Of a DNA stretch of 64,000 nt, positions 37,294 to 45,691 are shown piece after piece. The notes under the pieces were generated by a model, which did no database searches, was not told the DNA's origin, and was given only the letters and a program-made list of their open reading frames with translations. How positions within the stretch are numbered: the first letter of the stretch is position 1; every line of letters begins with the position of its first letter. A program made the translations under genes and the position numbers. Source of the DNA: Streptomyces sp. NBC_01142 (GTDB lineage: Bacteria; Actinomycetota; Actinomycetes; Streptomycetales; Streptomycetaceae). The stretch lies in NCBI RefSeq assembly GCF_026341125.1, contig NZ_JAPEOR010000003.1, positions 1,178,001 to 1,242,000 of the forward strand. Reading direction: 5' to 3'.

Positions 37294-38745
37294 ATGCGCC
37301 GCCGACTCCTCGTCATCGTCTGCGCCCTCGTCGCGGGCCTGATCGTCGCGCTCAGCGTGCCCCTGGTACGAGCCACTGCGGAACGCGCGATCCAGACCTC
37401 GTTCATCGGACGCGTCCAGGACAGCGCCTGGTTCGCCGACATGGCCGCCACCGCCCTGGAGACAGGGCGGACGGGCCGGCTCAAGGCAGCCGCGGACCGT
37501 TACACGAGCCTGTACGACTCGCAGGTCGTGGTGGTCGACGACGACCGCGAGGTCGTCGTCGCTCCGCTCCCCGTGAATCTCGAGGAACCGCAGGCGCGTT
37601 CGGCACTGCTGCAGGCCCTTGCCGACCGGCCCGCCGAACAGCCCAGCGTCGTGTGGCCGTGGGAGGACCGCCCGTTCGTCCAGGCCGAGGCCGTCAAGCG
37701 TGACGGCCGAGTCCTCGGCGCCGTGCTGATCGTCTCGCCCACCGACCGGGCGCGTTCCGAAGTGGCCGACCACCTGGCCCTCGTCGTACTCGGCAGCCTC
37801 GCGGCCCTCGTCATCGTCCTGATCGCGGTCGCGACCCCGGTGGTCCGCTGGGTGCTCCGCCCGGTCCACGAACTGGACCGCGCCACGCACGAAGTCGCCC
37901 TGGGACGGCTGAAGACCCATGTCTCGGACCGGGTCGGCGCTCCCGAGCTGCGCCGTCTCGCCAACAGCTTCAATGCGATGGCGGACAGCATGCACGCCTC
38001 CCAGGAGCAGCAGCGGGCCTTCGTGGCGCAGGCCTCCCACCAGCTGCGCAACCCGCTGACGGCGCTCCGTCTGCGGGTGGAGAACCTGGAGGAGTTCGTG
38101 GACGATCCGCGTGGTCTGCACGAACTGCAGTGCGCGGTGGAGGAGGCCGACCGGTTCGGCGAGATGCTCGACGGGCTGCTGGAAATGGCGAGAGCGGAGG
38201 CGTCCGAGGCGGAGCGAAAGCCCGTCGACGTCTCGGCCGTGGTCGCCCACCGGGCCGACGCCTGGCAGGCGGCCTTCGACGCGGAGGGCGTCGCTCTCAC
38301 GACGCGGATACCCGACGGGGTGAGGGCCCTGTCCCTGCCCGACTGTCTCGACCACACGCTGGACACCCTGCTGGACAATGCCCTCAAGTTCGGCGACGGC
38401 GCTCCGGTGGACGTCTCGGTGACGCATGTACCGGGCGGCCGCGGCGACGACGGCGCGGCCTCGCCGGACAGCGGGAGGGCAGCGGGCGCGGTGCACGGCG
38501 TGGTGGAGGTGACGGTCCGGGACAGGGGCTCCGGGCTGTCCGCGGAGGAACTGTCCCAGGCGGGAGGGAGGTTCTGGCGCAGCACACGTCACCAGAACGT
38601 CCGGGGGACGGGCCTTGGACTCGCACTCACGCGGATGCTGGTGGAGGCTGGCGGCGGCGAGCTGCGCCTTGCAGCGGCTCGGCCGCACGGACTGACCGCG
38701 ACCGTACGCCTGCCTGCCGCCCCCGAGCCGCCCGCTATCCCCTGA
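37294..38745 (+). CDS. sensor histidine kinase
   Basis: 483 residues. TM1 (residues ~5-26), an extracytoplasmic sensor of ~130 residues, TM2 (~160-182), then HAMP and a DHp domain with phosphoacceptor His249 in AQASHQLRNPLTALRLR. The GHKL ATPase has N-box DTLLDNALKFGDG, G1 VTVRDRGSGLS and G2 RGTGLGLAL. The sensor is small and might need a periplasmic partner. The gene converges with a second TAXI lipoprotein gene whose stop is 8 bp away. That resembles tripartite sensors in which a binding protein presents the substrate to the kinase, but this is inference. Confidence 0.95.
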   Translation: MRRRLLVIVCALVAGLIVALSVPLVRATAERAIQTSFIGRVQDSAWFADMAATALETGRTGRLKAAADRYTSLYDSQVVVVDDDREVVVAPLPVNLEEPQARSALLQALADRPAEQPSVVWPWEDRPFVQAEAVKRDGRVLGAVLIVSPTDRARSEVADHLALVVLGSLAALVIVLIAVATPVVRWVLRPVHELDRATHEVALGRLKTHVSDRVGAPELRRLANSFNAMADSMHASQEQQRAFVAQASHQLRNPLTALRLRVENLEEFVDDPRGLHELQCAVEEADRFGEMLDGLLEMARAEASEAERKPVDVSAVVAHRADAWQAAFDAEGVALTTRIPDGVRALSLPDCLDHTLDTLLDNALKFGDGAPVDVSVTHVPGGRGDDGAASPDSGRAAGAVHGVVEVTVRDRGSGLSAEELSQAGGRFWRSTRHQNVRGTGLGLALTRMLVEAGGGELRLAAARPHGLTATVRLPAAPEPPAIP

Positions 38746-38753
38746 CCTGCGTC

Positions 38754-39710
38754 TCAGGGGTGCGACTCGCGGTACCAGCGGGCGGCGCCCGGGTGGAGTT
38801 CCAGCGGGTGAGTGGCGATGGCCGTCCGCCGGTCGAGGCGGCGTGCCTCCGGGTGGGCACGGATCAGCTGCGACTGTCCCTCGAACAGGAGCCGGGTCAG
38901 CCAGTACGCCTCCGAGTCCTTCATGTCGCGGCGTACGACCAGGAAGTTCGGCACGCTCACCGTGGTCACCGCGCTCCGCGCACCGTAGACCACGGCAGGC
39001 ACCGTGGTCTCGGTGTACAGCTCACCGTAGGACCGGGTGAGCTCCCCGACCACGTCACCGAGGTCGACCAGCCGGATCTCGGTGCTGCGGCGAAGCTCGG
39101 TGATCGCTCCCGTCGGCAGGCCGCCGCTCCAGAAGAACGCGTCGATCCGCTTGGCCGCCAGAGCAGTCGCGGATTCGCGCACGTCCAGTCGCAGCGAGGT
39201 CAGGTCCTTCTCGGGGGAGAGTCCGGAAACCTTCAGGATGCGTTCGGCGATCAGCGCCGTACCCGAGCCCTCGGAGCCCACTGCGACGCGCAGCCCCCGC
39301 AGCGCCTTGGCGCTGCGCACCGGGCTGTCCGCGCGGACCACCAGCTGCACATAGTTGTCATACAGCGCCGCGAGCGCCACCACGCGCAGCGGCCGGGAGA
39401 ATGGTGTGCGCCCGCCGACGGCGTCGGCAGCGGCATCGGCCAGGGTGAACCCCGCCTCTGCCTGGCCGGCGTCTATCTGGCGCAGGTTGTCCACGCTCCC
39501 GCCGGTGTGCAGCACCCGCGCCGAGGCGTCGGGCAGCCGACGGCCGATGACGTCGGCGTAGCCGGCCCCGTACTCCGCGTAGACACCACCAGGATTGCCG
39601 GTGGCCACCGTGATCTCACCGGACGGGCGATTCGGCGTGTCGCTCCCCGTGCACGCCGTCGGCAGCAGCACCAGGGCGAGCGCGGCGGCGAGCAGGTGTG
39701 CCACACGCAT
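38754..39710 (-). CDS. second TAXI-family substrate-binding lipoprotein
   Basis: 318 residues from ATG 39710 behind GGGAGG. Lipoprotein signal MRVAHLLAAALALVLLPTAC with lipobox LPTAC. TAXI features: ITVATGNPGGVYAEYGAGYA, GGSVDNLRQIDAGQAEAGFT, LRVAVGSEGSGTALIAERIL, FFWSGGLPTGAITEL. It has no permease of its own in the window. It could feed the TRAP permease at 34257 with a second substrate or act as ligand receptor for the adjacent kinase. Its orientation, convergent with the kinase gene, keeps it under separate control. Confidence 0.94.
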   Translation of the reverse strand: MRVAHLLAAALALVLLPTACTGSDTPNRPSGEITVATGNPGGVYAEYGAGYADVIGRRLPDASARVLHTGGSVDNLRQIDAGQAEAGFTLADAAADAVGGRTPFSRPLRVVALAALYDNYVQLVVRADSPVRSAKALRGLRVAVGSEGSGTALIAERILKVSGLSPEKDLTSLRLDVRESATALAAKRIDAFFWSGGLPTGAITELRRSTEIRLVDLGDVVGELTRSYGELYTETTVPAVVYGARSAVTTVSVPNFLVVRRDMKDSEAYWLTRLLFEGQSQLIRAHPEARRLDRRTAIATHPLELHPGAARWYRESHP

Positions 39711-39786
39711 GGGACCTCCCTCGACAGCGCACCGGCCGTCCGCCCGGGCCACGGGCACGGAGACGGGCCGCCGTCCATCAGACTAG

Positions 39787-40061
39787 CGGCCCGGGGAGGG
39801 GGCGGCGGCTTCGTGTTCCCGGGCGGGAGCTGCCGCCGCTGGATCAGTGATGCCGCCATTCCGGAGACTACGGATGCGTCCACCGACATCCACGAGGCCT
39901 TCCTCGGGCTCGCCACCTGCCTCATCACCCACCGACACGTCCAACGCCTTTGCCAGGACCTCCAAGGAGACTCTGACGGCTCGTGACGTCCGGGCGAGCC
40001 TGCCACGGCGTCACTGACCGGGATGTCCCACCAGCAACTGAACGACCCCTCACAGCTGCGG
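39787..40061. other. unassigned IS-like debris
   Basis: A plus frame gives TTDASTDIHEAFLGLATCLI then THRHVQRLC, which looks like the last residues of a transposase or resolvase-type protein, but I cannot name the family. No start or flanking repeat is visible. Confidence 0.3.
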
Positions 40062-40452
40062 GGCTCTGGGGAAGCGGGCCAACTGTCAGGTGGCGGTGAC
40101 CGTGCACGCGATCACGGAGGTTGCGTCCTGCCCTTTGCAGTGGCGCCCATTCCTGCCGAAGGAGTTGGCGGCTGATGCCGGACGGCGGGAGAAGACCAGG
40201 GTGCCCGAGGGGGTCGGGCATCGGGAGACGTGGCTCGTCGCCCTGGACATCCTCGACGAACTGGCCCGCAGGGAGTTGGCAGCGCGGGTGATCGTGGCCG
40301 ACGCCGCCTACGGGAGCACGGCGATTGGCATGCCTCAGGTCGGCGCAACCTCGTCAACCGCATGCTCGGACAGCTCCACCACTGCCTCCGACGCCACATT
40401 CACTTCGACGAGCAACGCGCCTGCCGACCTGCTGTGGACCTCGCCGCTTGAC
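40062..40452 (+). pseudogene. IS701-like and IS110-like transposase relics joined
   Basis: First part: QVAVTVHAITEVASCPLQWR, PFLPKELAADAGRR, GHRETWLVALDILDEL and VIVADAAYG match the middle of IS701-type transposases, with the DDE Asp in VVADxAYG. The frame then changes to RRNLVNRMLGQLHHCLRRHI and HFDEQRAC, which resembles the C-terminus of IS110-type recombinases. The two families cannot share one gene, so this is a junction of relics. Confidence 0.6.
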
Positions 40453-40489
40453 GTGTCAGCCCGGTGAGATGTCCAGATAACACTCGCTG

Positions 40490-40930
40490 TCAGGCGTCCT
40501 TCTCCATCGTCGATCGCAAGCGTTCCAGCAGGGCGTAGAGCATCGCGCTCTCGGCTTCGTCCAGGACGTCGAGGGCACCGTGCGTCTCCTGCATCTCCTC
40601 GCGCACGCAGCGGATGATCTCGCGGCCCGCGTCGGTCGCGACGACGTTCTTCACCCGGCGGTCCGCGGGGTCGGCTTCACGGCGGACCAGCTCGCGGGCC
40701 TCCAGGCGGTCCACGATCCCCGTGACGTTCGACGCGTCGCACACCAGCAGGGCGGCGAGGCCGCGCATCGGCAGCGGGCCGTCGAGCTGGGCGAGGACCT
40801 TGGCCTGCACGGAGGTGAGGCCATGATGGGCGGCGGTGGCCGCGAAATCGCGCCACTGGGCGGCGCCGATGGCGGCGAGCAGTTCCAGCAGCTGGAGCTT
40901 CGTGGGTGCCTGCGGGGCGGTGGCGCTCAT
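40490..40930 (-). CDS. MarR-family regulator
   Basis: 146 residues from ATG 40930 (155 if GTG 40957 is used). The winged helix includes LTSVQAKVLAQLDGPLPMRG, LAALLVCDASNVTGIVDRLE and VRREADPADRRVKNVVATDA with the wing. MarR proteins usually repress a neighbouring efflux or redox gene and release DNA on binding phenolic ligands. It is divergent from an MFS exporter gene; the 137-bp gap is AT-rich and has CTCAAT/ATTGAG half-sites around 40942-40998. Control of the exporter is likely. Confidence 0.9.
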   Translation of the reverse strand: MSATAPQAPTKLQLLELLAAIGAAQWRDFAATAAHHGLTSVQAKVLAQLDGPLPMRGLAALLVCDASNVTGIVDRLEARELVRREADPADRRVKNVVATDAGREIIRCVREEMQETHGALDVLDEAESAMLYALLERLRSTMEKDA

Positions 40931-40939
40931 GGCTGGAGC

Positions 40940-41000
40940 GTACTCAATTTGCTTCACATCATCAATTGTTTACTTGACTACCTTAACTATTGAGGTCTAC
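40940..41000. promoter_or_regulatory. MarR operator region candidate
   Basis: Unusually AT-rich for this genome. It contains CTCAAT and, inverted further right, ATTGAG, together with CAATTTG and CAATTG words. It lies between the divergent MarR and MFS gene starts. Exact operator boundaries cannot be fixed by eye. Confidence 0.4.
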
Positions 41001-41067
41001 CGTCTGGCGAAGTGCTTGATGTCATCAAACATCTACGATCTGAAGCATTGAGAAGGTCCCGCCAGCC

Positions 41068-43140
41068 ATGAGCCACGCCGCATCCGCCCCCGCCGCCGGG
41101 CAACGGAACGAGACGGTCATCGTCTTCGCCCTGAGCCTTGCCGCCATGGTCGTGTCGATGATGCAGACCCTGCCCGTCCCGATCCTGGGCCTGATCCAGG
41201 GCGACCTCGGCACCTCGACCGCCAACGTCAGCTGGGTGACCACCGCCACCCTGCTGTCCGCCGCCGTCTTCACCCCGCTGCTCGGCCGCTTCGGCGACCA
41301 GCACGGCAAGAAGCCCACCCTGGTGGCCGTGCTCGTCGTCATGGTCGCGGGCTCCGTCATCGCCGCGGTCGCGAGCTCGCTGCCGCTGCTGATCCTGGGC
41401 CGGGTGCTCCAGGGTGCCGCCACCGCGATCTTCCCGCTGGCCCTTTCCGTCCTGCGTGAAGAGGTCCGGCCGCAGAAGCTGCCCGGCGCCATGGCCCTGG
41501 TCAGCGGCACCCTCGCGTTCGGCAGCGGGCTCGCACTCGTCGCAACGGGCCTGCTCACCTCCGGCGCCGACGCCGACTACCGCAACGCCTTCTGGATGGC
41601 GACCGGCTTTGCGGCCCTTGCCCTGCTCGCCGTCGTCTTCCTGGTCCCCGCGACCCGGCACAAGACTGGCGGACGCACCGACTTCCTCGGCGCCCTCACC
41701 CTCGGTATCGCCCTGCTGCTGCTCCTGCTGCCGATCTCCCAAGGCCACGAGTGGGGCTGGACCTCAGGCCGCACGCTGGGCACCTTCGCCGGCGCGGCCG
41801 TCATGACCGTGGTCTGGGTCTTGACCGAGCTCAAGGTCCGCGAGCCCCTCGTCGACATGCGGATGTTCATCCATCGCCCGGTCCTCATGGCCAACCTCGC
41901 CGGCATCCTCGTCGGCTTCGGCATGTTCGCGAACTTCCTGGGCGTGTCCTACCTCGTGCAGATGCCCGAGGCGCTCACCGGCTTCGGCTTCGACGCGTCC
42001 ATCCTGCGCGCATCCGTCCAGTTCCTGCTGCCCGGCGCGATCGTCTCCCTGCTCGCCTCGCCCATCGGCGGCCGGCTGGTGCGCCACCGCGGCCCCCGGT
42101 TCGTGCTCGGCATGGCCGCGGCATTCGGGGCCGTCGGCTTCGGCTGGCTGGCCCTCGACCACGCCCACACCGCCTCGGTGATCGGAGCCGGCCTCATGAC
42201 CGGCGCGGCCGTCAGCTTCGGCTACGCCGCCATGCCCGCCATCATCATGGCGAGCGTCCCGCACCACCAAAGCGGCATCGCCAACGGCATCAACTCCATC
42301 TCCCGCTCCACCGGCAGCGCGATCGGCAGCGCCATCGTCACCACGATCCTGGCGTCCAAGACCATCGAGCACCTGCCGGCGGGCGTTCCGCCGCTGCCCG
42401 CCGAATCAGGGTTCACCCTCACCTTCGGTATCGGGGCCGTCGCCTTCGCGCTGGTCGCGGTGATCAGCTGGCTCGGCCTGCGCGGACAGCACGGCCCCCG
42501 GGTTGTCGAGGCGGGCAAGGCAAGCACGGGCACCTCGTCAACTCCGGCCGTGGAGACGGCCGTTGCTGATCCGGTTACGGAGCCTGCGGTCCAGGCCGAT
42601 GCGGTTCAGGCCGGGGCCGGGTTCCACGGCCTGGTGCGGGACGCCGACGGCGAGGTGCTGGGCGGTGCCGCCCTCACTCTTGTCTCGCCGGATGGACAGC
42701 AGGTGGGCCGCACGGTCTCCCAACCCGACGGCCGGTATGCGCTGGACGCCCCCACCAGTGGCCCGTACGTCCTGATCACAGTCGCCGACGGCCATCAGCC
42801 GCAGGCCGCCACGGCCATGGCGGCGGCCACTCCGGTCGCGTACGGCATCAAGCTCCCCCGCGCCACAGGACCGGCCGGTCTGCAGGTGCGGGGCACCGTA
42901 CGCGCCGGGGAGGGCGGCCGCCGGCTGCCCGATGCCCGGCTGACGCTGGTGGACGCCGCCGGGAACGTGGTGCGGACCACCATCACGGACGCCGACGGCG
43001 CGTACGCCTTCACCGATCTGACCGCGGGCGAGTACTCGCTCATCGCCAGCGGCTACCCGCCCGTGGCGTCGACGCTGGCCGTCGAGGGTCGCGGTACGGA
43101 CGGCTTCGACATGGCGCTGGCGCACCCCGCGGCGCAGTAG
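41068..43140 (+). CDS. MFS exporter (DHA2-like) fused to two carboxypeptidase-regulatory-like domains
   Basis: 690 residues. Residues ~15-475 are a 13- to 14-helix MFS transporter of the drug:H+ antiporter type, with motif A-like LLGRFGDQHGKKPTLVAVLV and motif C region ALVSGTLAFGSGLALVATGL. A linker (TSSTPAVETAVADPVTEPAV) leads to two Ig-like units at ~530-600 and ~620-685: GFHGLVRDADGEVLGGAALT / SQPDGRYALDAP and VRGTVRAGEGGRRLPDARLT / TDADGAYAFTDLTAGEYSLI. These are CarboxypepD_reg/CNA-B-like folds, normally extracytoplasmic, here attached to the end of an MFS protein. Control by the divergent MarR is likely. The substrate is unknown. Confidence 0.92.
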   Translation: MSHAASAPAAGQRNETVIVFALSLAAMVVSMMQTLPVPILGLIQGDLGTSTANVSWVTTATLLSAAVFTPLLGRFGDQHGKKPTLVAVLVVMVAGSVIAAVASSLPLLILGRVLQGAATAIFPLALSVLREEVRPQKLPGAMALVSGTLAFGSGLALVATGLLTSGADADYRNAFWMATGFAALALLAVVFLVPATRHKTGGRTDFLGALTLGIALLLLLLPISQGHEWGWTSGRTLGTFAGAAVMTVVWVLTELKVREPLVDMRMFIHRPVLMANLAGILVGFGMFANFLGVSYLVQMPEALTGFGFDASILRASVQFLLPGAIVSLLASPIGGRLVRHRGPRFVLGMAAAFGAVGFGWLALDHAHTASVIGAGLMTGAAVSFGYAAMPAIIMASVPHHQSGIANGINSISRSTGSAIGSAIVTTILASKTIEHLPAGVPPLPAESGFTLTFGIGAVAFALVAVISWLGLRGQHGPRVVEAGKASTGTSSTPAVETAVADPVTEPAVQADAVQAGAGFHGLVRDADGEVLGGAALTLVSPDGQQVGRTVSQPDGRYALDAPTSGPYVLITVADGHQPQAATAMAAATPVAYGIKLPRATGPAGLQVRGTVRAGEGGRRLPDARLTLVDAAGNVVRTTITDADGAYAFTDLTAGEYSLIASGYPPVASTLAVEGRGTDGFDMALAHPAAQ

Positions 43141-43267
43141 GCGGCGGTGTCCGGGACCACAGGGCAGCTCGCCGGACAGGCGGAATGCCGTGACCGCCCG
43201 GACGTCGACCCCTGCACGCATTCAATGCACGTTGCACATATCTACTGATGCTTCCAAGGAGCACCCC

Positions 43268-44395
43268 ATGGCCATCACTACGTCCTCCGCCTCCCGCGCG
43301 GCCGAGATCCTGTCCCGGCCCGTCGTGCTGAACGGCCTGACTGTGCCGAACCGCATCGTGATGGCGCCGATGACGCGCATGTTCTCGCCGGGCGGCGTCC
43401 CTGGTGAGGACGTGCGGTCGTACTACGCCCGTCGCGTCGCCGCGGGTGTGGGCCTGATCGTCACTGAGGGGACCTACGTCGGCCACGAGTCGGCCGGGCA
43501 GAGTGACCGTGTGCCGCGGTTCCACGGTGAGGAGCAGCTGGCGGGGTGGGCGAAGGTCGCCGAGGCCGTTCACGCGGCGGGCGGCGCGATCGTGCCGCAG
43601 CTGTGGCACATCGGCATGGTGCGCAAGCAGGGTGATGCGCCCTACGCCGACGCCCCCGCCGTCGGCCCGTCCGGCATCCGCGTCGACGGCACCGAGAACG
43701 CCGGCAGGGCGATGACCCGGCGCGACCTGGACGACGTCATAGGCGCCTTCGCCGAGGCCGCCGCGGCCGCCGAGCGCATTGGCTTCGACGGCGTCGAACT
43801 GCACGGCGCGCACGGCTACCTCCTCGACCAGTTCCTGTGGGCGGGGACGAACCGCCGTACCGACGCCTACGGCGGCGACCTTGTGGCCCGTACGAAGTTC
43901 GCGGCCGAGATCGTGGCCGCGGTCCGCGAGACCGTCTCGCCCGAGTTCCCGGTGATCTTCCGCTACTCGCAGTGGAAGCAGGAAGCCTACGATGCAAGGC
44001 TTGCCCAGACCCCGGAGGAGCTGGAGGCCATCCTGACCCCGCTCGCCGCGGCCGGCGTCGACGCCTTCCACGCCTCCACTCGCCGCTACTGGCTCCCGGA
44101 GTTCGAGGGCTCGGACCTGAACCTGGCGGGCTGGACCAAGAAGCTCACCGGCAGGCCCACCATCACCGTCGGCTCGGTCGGCCTCGACGGCGACTTCATC
44201 CACAGCTTCATGGGCGAGGGCGCCCCGGTCCGGGGCATCGACAACCTCCTCGACCGCCTGGAGCGCGACGAGTTCGACCTGGTCGCCGTCGGCCGCGCCC
44301 TGCTCCAGGACCCGCAGTGGGCGGCGAAGGTCCTGGGGGGCCGGTTCGAGGAGCTGAAGCCGTACGACGCGGCGGCGCTGAAGACGCTGAGCTAG
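43268..44395 (+). CDS. old yellow enzyme family flavin oxidoreductase
   Basis: 375 residues from ATG 43268 with AAGGAG upstream. FMN-binding TIM barrel: LTVPNRIVMAPMTRMFSPGG, IVPQLWHIGMVRKQGDAP, FDGVELHGAHGYLLDQFLWA with the His-x2-His pair, TNRRTDAYGGDLVARTKFAA, and the C-terminal AVGRALLQDPQWAAKV. It differs clearly from the OYE at 26598, having HGAH in place of HGAN, so it belongs to a different subclass, closer to NADH:flavin oxidoreductases. It lies 127 bp behind the MFS exporter gene in the same direction and may share MarR control. Confidence 0.93.
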   Translation: MAITTSSASRAAEILSRPVVLNGLTVPNRIVMAPMTRMFSPGGVPGEDVRSYYARRVAAGVGLIVTEGTYVGHESAGQSDRVPRFHGEEQLAGWAKVAEAVHAAGGAIVPQLWHIGMVRKQGDAPYADAPAVGPSGIRVDGTENAGRAMTRRDLDDVIGAFAEAAAAAERIGFDGVELHGAHGYLLDQFLWAGTNRRTDAYGGDLVARTKFAAEIVAAVRETVSPEFPVIFRYSQWKQEAYDARLAQTPEELEAILTPLAAAGVDAFHASTRRYWLPEFEGSDLNLAGWTKKLTGRPTITVGSVGLDGDFIHSFMGEGAPVRGIDNLLDRLERDEFDLVAVGRALLQDPQWAAKVLGGRFEELKPYDAAALKTLS

Positions 44396-44659
44396 GCGTA
44401 CCCGTTGGCCCCGTCGATGGGATCGAAATCCGCGTGACTTCCGTCCATCGACTACGCCTCGGTGGCAGACGTAGAAGCCCAGGCCTGGCTGCGTACCAGC
44501 GGGACGCCATCGAGGCGTACGCCACGACCCGGCTCGGCTGAGCCGCAACGGGGGCCGCCGCGAGATGACCCAGCGGCGGCCCTCCACGCCCCCGCAGGGA
44601 CCGGAACATCGAGGAAGGTTCTCCCTGCTCCAACAGCGACATCCCTGCGTCCGCTGTCC
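44396..44659. other. intergenic stretch before repeat copy A
   Basis: No supported gene. A short plus frame (AAYQRDAIEAYATTRLG) at 44490-44541 might be the tail of a lost gene. Confidence 0.4.
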
Positions 44660-44755
44660 ATTCTCGTGAACACCGACTCCGGCCCCGAACGAGTGCCTCC
44701 CAACGAGGCGAACAATCGCTGTCGGAACTCGGGTTCTGGCTCAACTTCTGTGGTG
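44660..44755 (+). repeat. dispersed ~100-bp repeat, copy A (diverged)
   Basis: Ends with the conserved block TCGGGTTCTGGCTCAACTTC followed by TGTGG, and has an upstream CGTGAACA word and a GCCTCCCAA word in the same order as copies B and C. It is the most diverged long copy. It lies 90 bp before the thioesterase start. Confidence 0.7.
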
Positions 44756-44845
44756 CGGGCGGTTGGCTCCCTTCGATGCCGTTCGGGTGAGTCGTGGTCT
44801 GAGCCGGCATCCGGCACGGTGCGAGGAGGAATAGAGGGAACAGCA

Positions 44846-45319
44846 GTGAATACCTCGGCCTTGGGGCGGTGTGTGAGCGAACGATCCGGGCCGTTTTGGG
44901 ATGCCGCGGAGGGGCGCGCGCCGCTGCCTCGGGCGGCGGCCACGCTGGGGCTGGAATTCCTCGACGCGGACGTCGAGAACGGCACGATCGAGCTGGCCTT
45001 CACCGCGACCGAGGACTTCATCAACCCAACGGGCAATGTGCTGGGCGCCTTCCTCGCCGCCATGCTGTACGACACTGTCGGCCCCGCCCTCCTGGCCACC
45101 CTCGAACCCGACCAGTTCCAGTCCACCCTGGAACTCAGCACCCACTTCCTGAGGCCCGCCCGCCCGGGCCGGATCATCGGGAAGGGGCGCGTGGTGCACC
45201 GGGCAGGCGACATCGCCTTCCTGGAAGCCACCCTCACCAACTCCGACGGGGCAGCCATCGCCACCGCCCGCGCCACGGCCCGCGTCATCCCCCTCGACCA
45301 GGCGCCGAACTCGGCGTGA
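44846..45319 (+). CDS. PaaI-type hotdog thioesterase
   Basis: 157 residues from GTG 44846 behind GAGGGAA. Hotdog-fold features: ATLGLEFLDADVENGTIELA, then FINPTGNVLGAFLAAMLYDT (equivalent of the HGGxxxxLxDxA active-site helix, with Asn in place of His and Asp in the helix), STLELSTHFLRPARPGRIIG, EATLTNSDGAAIATARATAR. Such enzymes hydrolyse acyl-CoA thioesters in the cytosol, often aromatic or medium-chain. The start was chosen because upstream in-frame sequence includes repeat A and is not coding. It has no functional neighbours. Confidence 0.88.
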   Translation: MNTSALGRCVSERSGPFWDAAEGRAPLPRAAATLGLEFLDADVENGTIELAFTATEDFINPTGNVLGAFLAAMLYDTVGPALLATLEPDQFQSTLELSTHFLRPARPGRIIGKGRVVHRAGDIAFLEATLTNSDGAAIATARATARVIPLDQAPNSA

Positions 45320-45691
45320 CGCTCGCAGCGATCAGCGGCACCGCCGGGCTTCGACGGCGCGCCGGTATGCGTTGACCGCATCGCGGCGGTGTGACAAGGC
45401 CGCGGCGTCGGCGGAGGTGAGCAGAGCAGATGACTGAAACGACTCCCGCTCGGCATCAGTCAGCACCACCGGCGGAATCTTCGGTCCAGGACGACTCACA
45501 CCACACCACTGACGAATCTCCGACTCAGGACACCAGGAGCGAGGGCGGCGGCCCGCGGCTGCCCCCCCCGGGCGTGGGACGGCAGCACACGGTCGTCGGT
45601 TCGCCTTCCGGCGAGCGGTGTGCAGCAGCGACGTGCTCGATGAGGGGGGCGGCGGGGGCAGGCAGGTCCGCAGGCGGGCAGGTCCGCGGGT
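45320..45691. other. intergenic stretch, no clear gene
   Basis: The minus frame around 45330-45480 (PPVVLTDAERESFQSSALLT) looks weakly coding but is not recognised. The rest is low-complexity G/C sequence. Confidence 0.35.
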
